Assembly: GCF_000237325.1 (NCBI RefSeq)
Contig: NC_017542.1
Location: 2,239,501-2,303,500, forward strand
Length of the DNA: 64,000 bases
Origin: Paenibacillus polymyxa M1
Lineage (GTDB): Bacteria; Bacillota; Bacilli; Paenibacillales; Paenibacillaceae
Direction of reading: 5' to 3'
Below the pieces are notes generated by a model. It worked only from the letters and a program-made list of their open reading frames with translations, made no database searches and was not told the DNA's origin. This document shows, piece after piece, positions 35,382 to 44,045 of this stretch (the first letter of the stretch is position 1; each line of letters opens with the position of its first letter). A program made the position numbers and the translations under genes.

Positions 35382-36401
35382 TTACGATTTGGGTTGAATT
35401 TGGACACGGGCTTCAATCCGATTGGAGCCCTCTTTGTCGTCTGCGGATTTAACTAAAGATCCCGCAAGACGTTCTCCATTTGTACCGTAAGCCTGTTTGG
35501 CGTTGGTCCACATATCTTCGTTTGGTTCGAAACTTATGACCAGGGTGTAGCGGTTGGCAAGGCTCGGCTTTTTGACCCTCATGCTGAAGGAACCATCAGG
35601 CATGACCTTGGTTTGATCATCGTAGCCAAACTGCCATCGTCCCGGAAAATCAATTGTGAGCTTGACGTCCGAACCCTCGAGCAAATTGCTGCGTGCATAT
35701 ACATGATAATAATTTCCTTTCTGCTTCACATCAGGCTTAATCCACACTTGAGGGCTACCGTAGTCCTTTGGTTTGTTCCAGACAGGCTTGATTAGAGGGA
35801 CATGTCGATCTTGTTCAGGATCAAACTCAGCACCTATCCGAATTTCTTGCAAAAGTTGTTCGTTTTCTTCGTATTGATATACATAAGGGCCTTCTAATTT
35901 ATTGCCACCACTACCATACAAATTTCGTATTTCTTTGTCTTGGTCATCCGGGCGAAATAGAACAGTCAGATCCATACTACCCTGTATACCAGGTCGGTGC
36001 ACTTGGAGTACAAAACTTCCGTCCTTTTGAATAGTTGCCTCGTCCGTGTATCCGGTTAACATAGAGTTTTTGACTGCAAGATTCCCTTTGATCCGTGCTC
36101 CAGAAGGCAGGTTAGAATGTCCTGTAACCTTCACTGTATTTTTATCAATACTTATGTCACCTGATATTTCGACATAGCTACTGCCTTGCTGATGGACAGG
36201 TGCATCGTTGGCGGCTCGTTCATCAAGGGATGATGCAGCTTGGTTCGGATTACCTGTCACGGTATAGGCACGTGCTTCAGCTTCGTGTTGGGCCATACTT
36301 CGAGTTGAGGCTTTCTCCCTGCTGCATGCAGCCAGCATAATTAGGATGAAGAACATACATAAAAGGTTCCAGCTTATTTTGGTCATCATGTGCTTACTCA
36401 T
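35382..36401 (-). CDS. Lipoprotein with repeated beta-sandwich-like domains
   Basis: 339 residues with a lipoprotein signal (FFILIMLAAC, lipobox LAAC). Two similar halves follow: VTGHSNLPSGARIKGNL ... DGSFVLQVHRPG, and VYARSNLLEGSDVKLTI ... DGSFSMRVKKPS. Each ends with an F-(R/E)-P-(D/N)-(D/E) segment. This looks like an internally duplicated extracellular beta domain. The function is unknown. It converges with the L,D-transpeptidase gene, so it is not in the same operon. Confidence 0.8.
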   Translation of the reverse strand: MSKHMMTKISWNLLCMFFILIMLAACSREKASTRSMAQHEAEARAYTVTGNPNQAASSLDERAANDAPVHQQGSSYVEISGDISIDKNTVKVTGHSNLPSGARIKGNLAVKNSMLTGYTDEATIQKDGSFVLQVHRPGIQGSMDLTVLFRPDDQDKEIRNLYGSGGNKLEGPYVYQYEENEQLLQEIRIGAEFDPEQDRHVPLIKPVWNKPKDYGSPQVWIKPDVKQKGNYYHVYARSNLLEGSDVKLTIDFPGRWQFGYDDQTKVMPDGSFSMRVKKPSLANRYTLVISFEPNEDMWTNAKQAYGTNGERLAGSLVKSADDKEGSNRIEARVQIQPKS

Positions 36402-36469
36402 GGTTTTTGCTCGCTCCTTGTCCGTAGCTTCCAGGCTATACTGATAAAACTTTCGAAACTTTATGTATT

Positions 36470-36487
36470 TACCCTATTTAAAGGGTA
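36470..36487. promoter_or_regulatory. Palindrome upstream of the lipoprotein gene
   Basis: TACCCT-ATTTAA-AGGGTA lies about 70 bases before the minus-strand lipoprotein start. It may be an operator; no regulator is identified. Confidence 0.3.
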
Positions 36488-36616
36488 TGTAATCCCGCCT
36501 GCTTTATCCTAGTCAAAGCGTGCGTGTTTAAACAACAGGTGGAATGGTTAAAAATGGATAGCCTGACCATCCCCTTGAAAAGCAGGGGCAGCTTGCTGTA
36601 AAGGAGCCTGAGTCAT

Positions 36617-36766
36617 ATGTCCATTGACCGTTTTATCTTAAAAAAGCTGGACAACTGCCAGGAAGAGCATACACGCGCTAATTTACTAGAACTGTTTAGA
36701 ATACGAATTGAGAAGGCGCAGAATAAGGAACGAGGCGGTAAAAAGGGTTATCGCAGAATACTATAA
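36617..36766 (+). CDS. Small basic hypothetical protein, 49 aa
   Basis: An ATG lies 10 bases after AAGGAG. The product is helical and highly charged (MSIDRFILKKLDNCQEEH at the start, a Lys/Arg-rich KERGGKKGYRRIL end). A clear terminator follows 66 bases downstream. I do not recognise the family. Its size and basic tail resemble small regulatory or nucleic-acid-binding proteins, which is only an analogy. Confidence 0.6.
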   Translation: MSIDRFILKKLDNCQEEHTRANLLELFRIRIEKAQNKERGGKKGYRRIL

Positions 36767-36831
36767 ATAGAGTCCGATCAAATGCATAGGCTGAGGTAAG
36801 TCATATGTAGCATGTTTCAAAACCGCTGATT

Positions 36832-36867
36832 TGGAGAGGGTGCCGAAATGCCCCTCTCTTTTTTGTG
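36832..36867 (+). terminator. Intrinsic terminator after the 49-aa gene
   Basis: GGAGAGGG and CCCCTCTC stem with TTTTTTGT tail. Confidence 0.75.
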
Positions 36868-36877
36868 TCTAATGCAA

Positions 36878-36909
36878 ACAAAAAAAAGTCCCTCTTAATA
36901 GAGGGACAA
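36878..36909 (-). terminator. Minus-strand terminator
   Basis: GTCCCTCT-ATTA-AGAGGGAC then TTTTTTT on the minus strand, overlapping the end of the 36895 gene. Confidence 0.8.
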
Positions 36910-37134
36910 TGCCAATGAATCATTTTCACTAACGCTATGCAGGATGGCTTCACAACCGACAATCTCTATACTGATCAAAGAGTTAAGACATTTTTGAAGG
37001 GCACGCTTGCCGCTGGAGATTTTGTTCTCCAAAGTATTACTTAGAAGTTTTAAGGTTTTTTGTACCGGTTGCTTATTTTCTTGATTGAAGTATACGGGAA
37101 TACGTTTGTTTTGAAATGTAATTAATGTTCTCAC
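36895..37134 (-). CDS. Small hypothetical protein, ~79 aa
   Basis: The start is taken as GTG 37134, eight bases after AGGTGAGG; GTG 37143 is too close to that site. The sequence is VRTLITFQNKRIPV, then a helical middle (LSNTLENKISSGKRALQKCL). No family is recognised. The good ribosome site and terminator on the minus strand support a real gene. Confidence 0.6.
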   Translation of the reverse strand: MRTLITFQNKRIPVYFNQENKQPVQKTLKLLSNTLENKISSGKRALQKCLNSLISIEIVGCEAILHSVSENDSLALSLY

Positions 37135-37143
37135 AAAAATCAC

Positions 37144-37416
37144 CTCACCTGAGTTATTTCATGGCTTTATTGTAGTGCCCGTTTCTTAAAATTACCTTAA
37201 AAACACCTTATAAAAACATAAAGGTCTGAAAAATTTACAAAGTGTTCACAACAATTTGGGTAACAATCGAATTTAGTTCTAACTAATCGACAAAATAACG
37301 TAAGCACGCAAATTAAATTTTGTAAATACCTATTTTTGATTCATATGACTCTAGCATTAATTTTAAGCATGCCTAAAGTCATTGTTTTATTTTGAGCGTG
37401 GGTATTTTGTAACAAA
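37144..37416. other. AT-rich intergenic region
   Basis: Between the divergent small gene and the T7SS operon I see no ORF with a ribosome site and no clear hairpin. It probably holds promoters only. Confidence 0.5.
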
Positions 37417-37445
37417 TTGACAGTCTAATAGACGGATGCTACAGT
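37417..37445 (+). promoter_or_regulatory. Candidate promoter of the T7SS operon
   Basis: TTGACA, 17 bases, TACAGT, 80 bases before the first T7SS gene. Confidence 0.5.
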
Positions 37446-37524
37446 TACGATAGCCATATTTCCGTAGAAATAGGCTTTTTGCGTGAGTATTGCTGTATAA
37501 ATTAAGGATCGGGAGGGATGACAG

Positions 37525-37845
37525 ATGATCCTGACCGTGCTTTCAGGACGACAGGAAACAGAGTGGTTTGATATTGAGGTGGCTGATGAATACTCGGTGG
37601 AACATTTAAAATTGATGCTGGGTGTGCGTATTTTTGGTGAGCCTCCGGCTGAAGGCATGCAATATATTATGGAAGCAAAATTCCCAGAAGGGCTTTGGTT
37701 CAGAGTGGAGGATAACCAGCTACTCACAGGAGCAGGTTTGCGGGAAGGCTGTACTGTGCGCATTCAGCGAGCTTTTTCGACAACTCAGGACGAGGCGCCT
37801 GTATATGGAAGGCGTTCTTTGTTTCAAACTGAAAAAAATGGGTAA
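37525..37845 (+). CDS. esaB: YukD/EsaB ubiquitin-like T7SS protein
   Basis: 106 residues with a ubiquitin-like beta-grasp start (MILTVLSGRQETEWFDIEVADEYSVEHLKLML split across the motif) and the LLTGAGLREGCTVRIQ ending typical of YukD/EsaB. These are cytosolic accessory proteins of Firmicute type VII secretion. It has ribosome site GGGAGGGATGACAG and is first in the ~10-kb operon. A ~25-residue C-terminal extension follows the ubiquitin-like core. Confidence 0.82.
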   Translation: MILTVLSGRQETEWFDIEVADEYSVEHLKLMLGVRIFGEPPAEGMQYIMEAKFPEGLWFRVEDNQLLTGAGLREGCTVRIQRAFSTTQDEAPVYGRRSLFQTEKNG

Positions 37846-37912
37846 ATACACACATGAAATAATATGAAACCTTGGTAAAATGAAATAGTAAGCGAAAAGG
37901 GGGACTTTTGTC

Positions 37913-40900
37913 TTGAATGTATTATACCAGCGATCCCCGAGATTAAGACCGGCCCTCCGGGAGGAGAAGCTGGAGATTTTGCGGCCTCCGGCTGAGCCGA
38001 GCAAGCCGTCTTTTTCTATTATATCTATACTTATTCCGTTAATGATGACGTTGGTGACTGTAGGCTTTTACGTATATATGAGCAGAACAGGCAAGATGGG
38101 CAACAGTAACTATTTGATGTTCCAAATGGTTACTGTGGTCATGATGCTTACATCTTATACGATTCCTTTTTTCGTCTATTTAAATAATAAGAAGGAATAT
38201 AAGCGCAAGTTGGAGGAGCGGGACCGAATGTATCGGGAACAGCTCCAAAAGCATCGTGAAGAACTCGAAATGAAACGCGAAGAGCAAATTCGCACACTAT
38301 ATGAAATTCACGGTGATCCGCAAATATGCACTCAAATCGTAAAAAACCGCAACAGTTCTCTTTGGGAACGATCCCCAGAGGATGAAGATTTTTTGCAGGT
38401 ACGTATCGGGACCGGACAAGTTCCCTTTCATATTAAACTACAAATTCCACGACCTGACGGTTATGACCGTGATCCCTTGTTGGGGGCTGCAGATGAACTG
38501 GAGGAAGAATTTCGTTTGGTGGACGCTGCTTCCATCACATTACCGCTGTTTCAATCCAAAGTGGTTGGATTGGTCGGCGAGCGGGAGCATACCCTGGCTG
38601 CGTTAAGAGTCATCTTGGCACAAGTGACGGTTCGTCATTCGCCGGATGAAGTGAAAATTGCCTCCTTCTATGATGAGCGAGAGGAAAGTGAATGGTCTTG
38701 GATGCGCTGGCTCCCGCATGTGTGGGATGATGACCGAATCCAGAGAATGATGTCAGACCGCAGTAGTAGCGCCCATCAATTAGCTGACTTTCTGTTTGCC
38801 AGATTGAACCGCCGAAAAAATAATCGCAATGACCGTCAGGGCAAAGGTATGGAAGCGCCGTGTTATGTCATTGTTTTATCTGATACCCAACTGATTGAGG
38901 AAGAACCTTTGCTGCCGTTGTTGCTAGAGGACGGCCGAGCCATAGATGCGTGTACGATTGTGCTGGCTTCTCGTAAAGAGGCTTTGCCAATGCAGTGTCA
39001 GCTGATTGTGGAGGCTTCCAAGGAACAGGGTGTATATGCCCTTAAATCAGAATCAGCGGAGGTTGAACAGCAAAGTTTTAAACCGGATCGTTTGTCCAAA
39101 GAGGAAGCCGATGCATTGGCGCGGTACATGGCGCCTATTCGTTTGAAGCGTTCTTCGGCTTCTGATATTCCCGCTGTTCTGCCTCTTTTTGATATGATGA
39201 GTGTAGCAAGTGTGGAAGAACTGGATGTGGCAGACCGGTGGCGACGTAACCGCCATCCTGATACATTACCCGTCCCGATGGGCGTGCGGGCAGGCGGCAA
39301 AAAGATTATGATTAACCTGCATGATAAAATAGAGCGTCAAGGTCATGGTCCCCATGGCTTGATCGCCGGTACGACAGGTTCAGGGAAGAGTGAGGTTATT
39401 CAGTCTATCGTAGCCTCGCTCGCTGCTGAGTTTCACCCGCATGATCTTGCTTTTATGCTGATCGATTACAAGGGTGGAGGCATGTCCAACACGTTCGTTA
39501 ACTTGCCGCATGTTGTGGGCACGATCACGAACCTGGACAATAATTTGATTGAGCGTGCTAAAATATCTCTTAAAGCAGAACTAGTTCGTCGACAGAAGAT
39601 ATTGAACGATGCGGGCAATTTACAACATATTGATGAATATTACAGACTACTCCGGCAGCGGCAGGAACAACCGCTGCCTCATCTGGTTATTATTATTGAT
39701 GAATTTGCACAGTTAAAGCGGGATCAGCCAGAATTTATGGACGAGCTAATCAGTATTGCCGCAATTGGGCGGACATTAGGTGTCCATCTGATTTTGGCGA
39801 CTCAAAAGCCTGCTGGTGTTGTAGATGATAAGATTTGGAGTAACTCCAGGTTCCGGATCTGCTTGCGGGTGCAAAGTGAAGGTGATAGCCGTGATATGTT
39901 GAAAATACCGAATGCCGCGTGGATAACGAAGCCGGGACGAGGATATTTTCAAGTGGGTAGCGACGAAGTGTTTGAAGAAATGCAATTTGCTTGGAGCGGT
40001 GCGCCGTATATAGGCAACAGAGACATTTCTTCTGCCTTACCTGTTCATGAAGTGAGACTGAACGGGAAACGTGAAGCGCTATTGACGGGTGGCGAACGGG
40101 CAAGCTCAGGCTTAAAAGGAGAAGAAGCTCCCAAACAGCTTCAGGTATTTATTGATTATATTGCAAAAGAAGCAGCTAAGGCAGGAATCGAACGTCTTCA
40201 GGGACCGTGGCTTCCGCCGCTGCCAGAAATGTTGGATTTAACTAATCTACCGCAATGTACCGAAATAGATAGTACATCATCATCCTTGGAGCTCAAGTCT
40301 CTTATTGGGCTGGTCGATGATTTGCCGAATCAACGGCAGGAGCCGATGTATGCGTCGCTGGATCATGGTCATTGGGCTGTGTATGGCATGCCGGGCATGG
40401 GGAAGACGACTTTTTTGCATACGTTGCTGATGTCCGCGGCTCAGCGTTACGCTGCGAATCATTGGAACGGTTATATCATTGATATGGGTCGAACCATGCG
40501 CGACTTTGGAGAGCTTCCACAAATCGGTGCTGTTATGATGGCCGAGGAGGATGACCGGATTAAACGGTTGTTCCGCTATCTGTTCAAGATGGTGGCCCTA
40601 CGCAAGGAAATGCTTTCTGAGGCTGGCGTCAAAACAATAAGTTCTTTTCGACGTTCTGCTGTCGAGGATGTTCCGCAAATTGTCGTAGTTATTGATGGAT
40701 ACCTTAATTTTCGAAATGCCTATCCGGATGAAAATGAACTGCTGGAATCTCTTTTGCGTGAAGGTGGCAGTCTAGGTATCACGTTTATCATTACAGCGAA
40801 CCGGATTACCGATGTGTTTGAGAAGTTCCGCAGTAACATACCTAATGCTGTTTCTTTCGAATTGGCTGATCCTAGTGACTACTATTATGCGGTAGGACGA

Positions 40901-41908
40901 CCAGCCAAAACACCAGGACCGTTAATTCCGGGTCGGGCTCTGGTTAAAGGGCATGTTCCTCCGCTGGAGTTCCAGACGGCACTCCCTTCACCAGGAGAAG
41001 ATGAGGCGGAACGATCAGCACAACTGCGTCGCAATATCGCTGGCATTGTGCAGGGATGGAAGGGCAAGCACGCACCCGCCATTCTCCCATTGCCTGAGCG
41101 GGTTCCACTGTTGGAATTACTTCAGCAGTGGGATCGGACGAGTGGACCATCAGGTGCGCTTCCTTATGAAGTACCTGTAGGCCTACAGAGTGACGATCTT
41201 GAGCCTTTTCTCCTGAATTTGAAAGAAGGGCCTAATTTTATCGTAGGTAGTCCAATGGAGGGTGGAAAAACCTCCTTCCTGATGAGTTGGATTATTTCGC
41301 TCGCTTATTACACGTCACCGGATCAAATGCAAGTCTATACGATCGATACACGCTATGGAGGCGGGGGACTATCCCGATTACGACATCTTCCTCATGTCAA
41401 GGCTGCTGCCGAAAGCGAGGAGGAAATGGGACCTCTGGTACAACAGGTGCATGATATCATTCAACAACGGAGCAAGGATGGGAATGATCCCGAACTGCTC
41501 CTGGTCATTGATGATGCGGATATGTTAAGCAAGCAACTGAACGATTTTATGATAAAGGATCAGCTTTCCGCCATTGTACGGTTGGGACGTGATCGCAATG
41601 TGCATGTCGTGCTATCGGGTGTGCCATCTGATTTCCCTACCTTTGGTGTGGACTGGTTTAATGATGTCAAGGCAAGCCAAAGCGGTATGCTTTTTGGAAC
41701 ACTGGATTCGAATGATTTATCGTTCTTTCGTATCCCTTATTCGGAAGCAAATGCTGCTGCTGGTGGCCTAAAAGTCCTGCCTCCTGGGCAGGGATACTAC
41801 GTACGACGCAAATTTACCAGGATAAAAGCGGCGATTCCCTTCTCAGAGCAAATGAGCTGTGAGGATTGGATAACGAAAATTCGTGACCGATGGCATGTTG
41901 TAGTTTGA
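37913..41908 (+). CDS. essC: T7SS FtsK/SpoIIIE-type ATPase EssC (YukBA)
   Basis: 1331 residues. Two membrane helices (~35-55 and ~68-90) precede a coiled segment and three FtsK/SpoIIIE ATPase domains. D1 has the Walker A GTTGSGKSE (~residue 485) and Walker B LVIIIDEFAQL. D2 has GMPGMGKTT (~826). D3 has the altered SPMEGGKTS (~1113). The tandem N-terminal FHA domains of S. aureus EssC are missing, which explains the shorter length. It is the motor of type VII secretion of WXG100 substrates. It starts at TTG 37913 after AAAAGGGGG. Confidence 0.93.
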   Translation: MNVLYQRSPRLRPALREEKLEILRPPAEPSKPSFSIISILIPLMMTLVTVGFYVYMSRTGKMGNSNYLMFQMVTVVMMLTSYTIPFFVYLNNKKEYKRKLEERDRMYREQLQKHREELEMKREEQIRTLYEIHGDPQICTQIVKNRNSSLWERSPEDEDFLQVRIGTGQVPFHIKLQIPRPDGYDRDPLLGAADELEEEFRLVDAASITLPLFQSKVVGLVGEREHTLAALRVILAQVTVRHSPDEVKIASFYDEREESEWSWMRWLPHVWDDDRIQRMMSDRSSSAHQLADFLFARLNRRKNNRNDRQGKGMEAPCYVIVLSDTQLIEEEPLLPLLLEDGRAIDACTIVLASRKEALPMQCQLIVEASKEQGVYALKSESAEVEQQSFKPDRLSKEEADALARYMAPIRLKRSSASDIPAVLPLFDMMSVASVEELDVADRWRRNRHPDTLPVPMGVRAGGKKIMINLHDKIERQGHGPHGLIAGTTGSGKSEVIQSIVASLAAEFHPHDLAFMLIDYKGGGMSNTFVNLPHVVGTITNLDNNLIERAKISLKAELVRRQKILNDAGNLQHIDEYYRLLRQRQEQPLPHLVIIIDEFAQLKRDQPEFMDELISIAAIGRTLGVHLILATQKPAGVVDDKIWSNSRFRICLRVQSEGDSRDMLKIPNAAWITKPGRGYFQVGSDEVFEEMQFAWSGAPYIGNRDISSALPVHEVRLNGKREALLTGGERASSGLKGEEAPKQLQVFIDYIAKEAAKAGIERLQGPWLPPLPEMLDLTNLPQCTEIDSTSSSLELKSLIGLVDDLPNQRQEPMYASLDHGHWAVYGMPGMGKTTFLHTLLMSAAQRYAANHWNGYIIDMGRTMRDFGELPQIGAVMMAEEDDRIKRLFRYLFKMVALRKEMLSEAGVKTISSFRRSAVEDVPQIVVVIDGYLNFRNAYPDENELLESLLREGGSLGITFIITANRITDVFEKFRSNIPNAVSFELADPSDYYYAVGRPAKTPGPLIPGRALVKGHVPPLEFQTALPSPGEDEAERSAQLRRNIAGIVQGWKGKHAPAILPLPERVPLLELLQQWDRTSGPSGALPYEVPVGLQSDDLEPFLLNLKEGPNFIVGSPMEGGKTSFLMSWIISLAYYTSPDQMQVYTIDTRYGGGGLSRLRHLPHVKAAAESEEEMGPLVQQVHDIIQQRSKDGNDPELLLVIDDADMLSKQLNDFMIKDQLSAIVRLGRDRNVHVVLSGVPSDFPTFGVDWFNDVKASQSGMLFGTLDSNDLSFFRIPYSEANAAAGGLKVLPPGQGYYVRRKFTRIKAAIPFSEQMSCEDWITKIRDRWHVVV

Positions 41909-41924
41909 AGGGAGGTGGCTCATA

Positions 41925-42767
41925 ATGTTAACGTTTCAAGCTTCCAAGCAGAAGTTAATAACCCTCAAGGCAAAGGAACTGTTTTTTCTGGCAGGCGTAT
42001 TGGGTTCTGACAGACTGCTTGGGGTGGAAGATCCGTTTAAGGGCTATCTAGCAGAGGAGTTGGCGGAAGAGTGGGAGCAGGTTAAAGCTGCTCTTCTGGA
42101 AAAGGGTTATCTGAAGCAGGCCGATAAGGGCAAAGAGCTGGCTATGCCTCCTACCGTTTTTTCAAGAGTTGCTATCGCGGGATTATCCAACAGGGCTTGC
42201 CGTATACGCTATGTAAGGGGAGGTAAGCAGTTTGAAGGCTATCTTCATTGCACGAATGAGCGTGTGGTGGAGCTTGTGAAATCTGTTGACGAACCCGATG
42301 AATATCGTCTGTACGATCTGGGTAATGTGGAAAAGGCTTGCGAAACATTGATTGATAAAATGGGCTGGGTTGATCGGCTTGTACCTGAATCTCCCGCGCT
42401 TATGTTTTCCAAGCAGGCTTTTAATAAAATTTACGAGCAATCTGCTGGAGAAAGTTTGTCTCAAATCAGCAGTAAGCTAACCGAAGCTAGCGGAGATGAA
42501 GAGGGGGCGATGAGACTGGCTCAGTCTTTGAGTTCCCGTGTAGCCGAGGGAGAATTGCAATTGCTGGTCTGGAACGGCAGAGAGTGGGAGTCACAACGGG
42601 CAGCTTTTGTCCTGTGTCCTGCAATGAACTGGATATTTCGGATGAGCTCTGCGGGTAACGGAGACTGGTTGATTGCAGCTATGGCTTCAAGAGAACAGTT
42701 TGTGGATTTATTATTGAATTGGTTGAAACAGTCGGCAGTGACTGAAGAAGTGACAGAAGAAGGGTGA
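41925..42767 (+). CDS. EspG-like T7SS-associated protein
   Basis: 280 residues, soluble, with no catalytic motif. The LVGVEDPF-like N-terminal segment (LGSDRLLGVEDPF) and overall mixed alpha/beta pattern resemble EspG-type ESX chaperones, which bind substrates in actinobacterial systems. The match is weak and from pattern only. It lies 16 bases after essC, and its stop overlaps the frame of the next gene, so it is clearly part of the operon. Confidence 0.55.
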   Translation: MLTFQASKQKLITLKAKELFFLAGVLGSDRLLGVEDPFKGYLAEELAEEWEQVKAALLEKGYLKQADKGKELAMPPTVFSRVAIAGLSNRACRIRYVRGGKQFEGYLHCTNERVVELVKSVDEPDEYRLYDLGNVEKACETLIDKMGWVDRLVPESPALMFSKQAFNKIYEQSAGESLSQISSKLTEASGDEEGAMRLAQSLSSRVAEGELQLLVWNGREWESQRAAFVLCPAMNWIFRMSSAGNGDWLIAAMASREQFVDLLLNWLKQSAVTEEVTEEG

Positions 42768-42772
42768 TGGAT

Positions 42773-43309
42773 ATGCGCATTCGAGTTGAACCGGATGTGC
42801 TTCGGGGGCTTAGCGGGCAGCTACAGCATGCGGCGGAGCAAATTCAACAGTTAACAGCAGGTTTGGAGCAGGCGTTACAATCGCTGGATTGGGATGTATC
42901 TGCACGTGAGGCGATCTTGAATCAGTGGATGCAAGCCAAGCGGATGTCAGAACAGATTCATGCTTATCTCCATACATCAGGTACACAACTGAACCGAAAG
43001 GCAGAGCAGTTTCAGTCTGTTGACCACAACTATCAAACGATTCTGCCATTTGCCAGCCAACCATTGGGACGACCCGTCACGATGCTCGATTGGTCGAATC
43101 AACAATCACCGTCTATTCTGCCTGGGCAAGCTTCGGAAGGAAGCAGTCTAATTTCCAACCCGCAGTCTGTCGTACATGCTATTGCAGGTGTACAGCCTTC
43201 GGATGTAGGCACCCTGCATCAGGATATTCTGAAGCAGGCGTCTTCTAGCAGTCCGCAGGATTGGTATTTTACTGACCCGTCTATAGCAAGAGATCAGCCT
43301 GTCGCTTAG
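42773..43309 (+). CDS. WXG100-like protein with C-terminal extension
   Basis: 178 residues. An ESAT-6-like helical hairpin (residues ~1-90) has LDWDVSAREAIL where WXG would be, so the central W is kept but the x-G is not. A Ser/Gln-rich extension follows. ATG 42773 is chosen for spacing from AGAAGGG. It is probably a structural partner or secreted substrate of the EssC machine. The preceding stop and this start region overlap, indicating tight coupling. Confidence 0.6.
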   Translation: MRIRVEPDVLRGLSGQLQHAAEQIQQLTAGLEQALQSLDWDVSAREAILNQWMQAKRMSEQIHAYLHTSGTQLNRKAEQFQSVDHNYQTILPFASQPLGRPVTMLDWSNQQSPSILPGQASEGSSLISNPQSVVHAIAGVQPSDVGTLHQDILKQASSSSPQDWYFTDPSIARDQPVA

Positions 43310-43567
43310 TTCGGATCGTTCCGAGATGATCTGGATCGACTTGTAAATCCATATGAATTTGTTATACCATTCCCGGTTTTATGGGACTAATATGGGACTT
43401 ATTAGGTGGTTGTTTTATTAAGATTGTACTGTTAGATGCTGCTTTCTAGTTAAAAAGTGGGATTATTGCAATTAGGTCCTTTGCCTTTTGTAGGGAATTA
43501 AATAGCCATAGTACAATTTGAACCAGCTAAACAAAAACATTTTTTATCATCAAGGAGGACGCAAAAA

Positions 43568-43843
43568 ATGGCAGGACGCATTTTAATTACCCCAGAACAG
43601 GTTGATCAGGTAGCTAACCAATTTAAACAAAGTGGTGAGCAAAGCCAGCAGATCGTTTCCAGCTTGACTCAATCCATCTCCGGTATGGAAGGTCAATGGG
43701 AAGGTATGACTAAACAACGCTTTTTCCAAGAGTTCCAAGAAGCTAGCAAACAAATGCAAGCTTTCGTAACGACTTTGAATAGCATTAGCCAAGAATTGAC
43801 AGCTATCGCTAACAAATTCCGTACGGTTGACCAAGCAAAATAA
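43568..43843 (+). CDS. esxA: WXG100 family T7SS substrate (EsxA/YukE-like)
   Basis: 91 residues: two helices around the motif QWEGM (WEG) at ~residue 41, and the usual length. The C-terminal segment is short and polar. A very strong ribosome site (AAGGAGG) and a terminator shortly downstream suggest high expression as a small separate unit within the operon, as expected for a secreted effector. Confidence 0.93.
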   Translation: MAGRILITPEQVDQVANQFKQSGEQSQQIVSSLTQSISGMEGQWEGMTKQRFFQEFQEASKQMQAFVTTLNSISQELTAIANKFRTVDQAK

Positions 43844-43940
43844 GTTGTCATGCCTGATCGGCATTAACTTATCATATATCACTCTATAAAGAAGCAATAT
43901 GTGAACCCATTCCTCACGGTTTGGCACAGATTGTACAGGA

Positions 43941-43975
43941 AAAACCGGGCGATCTTCGGATACCCGGTTTTCTTG
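43941..43975 (+). terminator. Terminator after esxA
   Basis: AAAACCGGG and CCCGGTTTTC form a stem ~100 bases after the esxA stop. Downstream genes may depend on read-through or a second promoter. Confidence 0.75.
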
Positions 43976-44045
43976 CCATCCATAGACGTATATAATAAGG
44001 TGAGGAAAACTAGCATACTGAACGATATAAGGAGAGGGATGTTTC

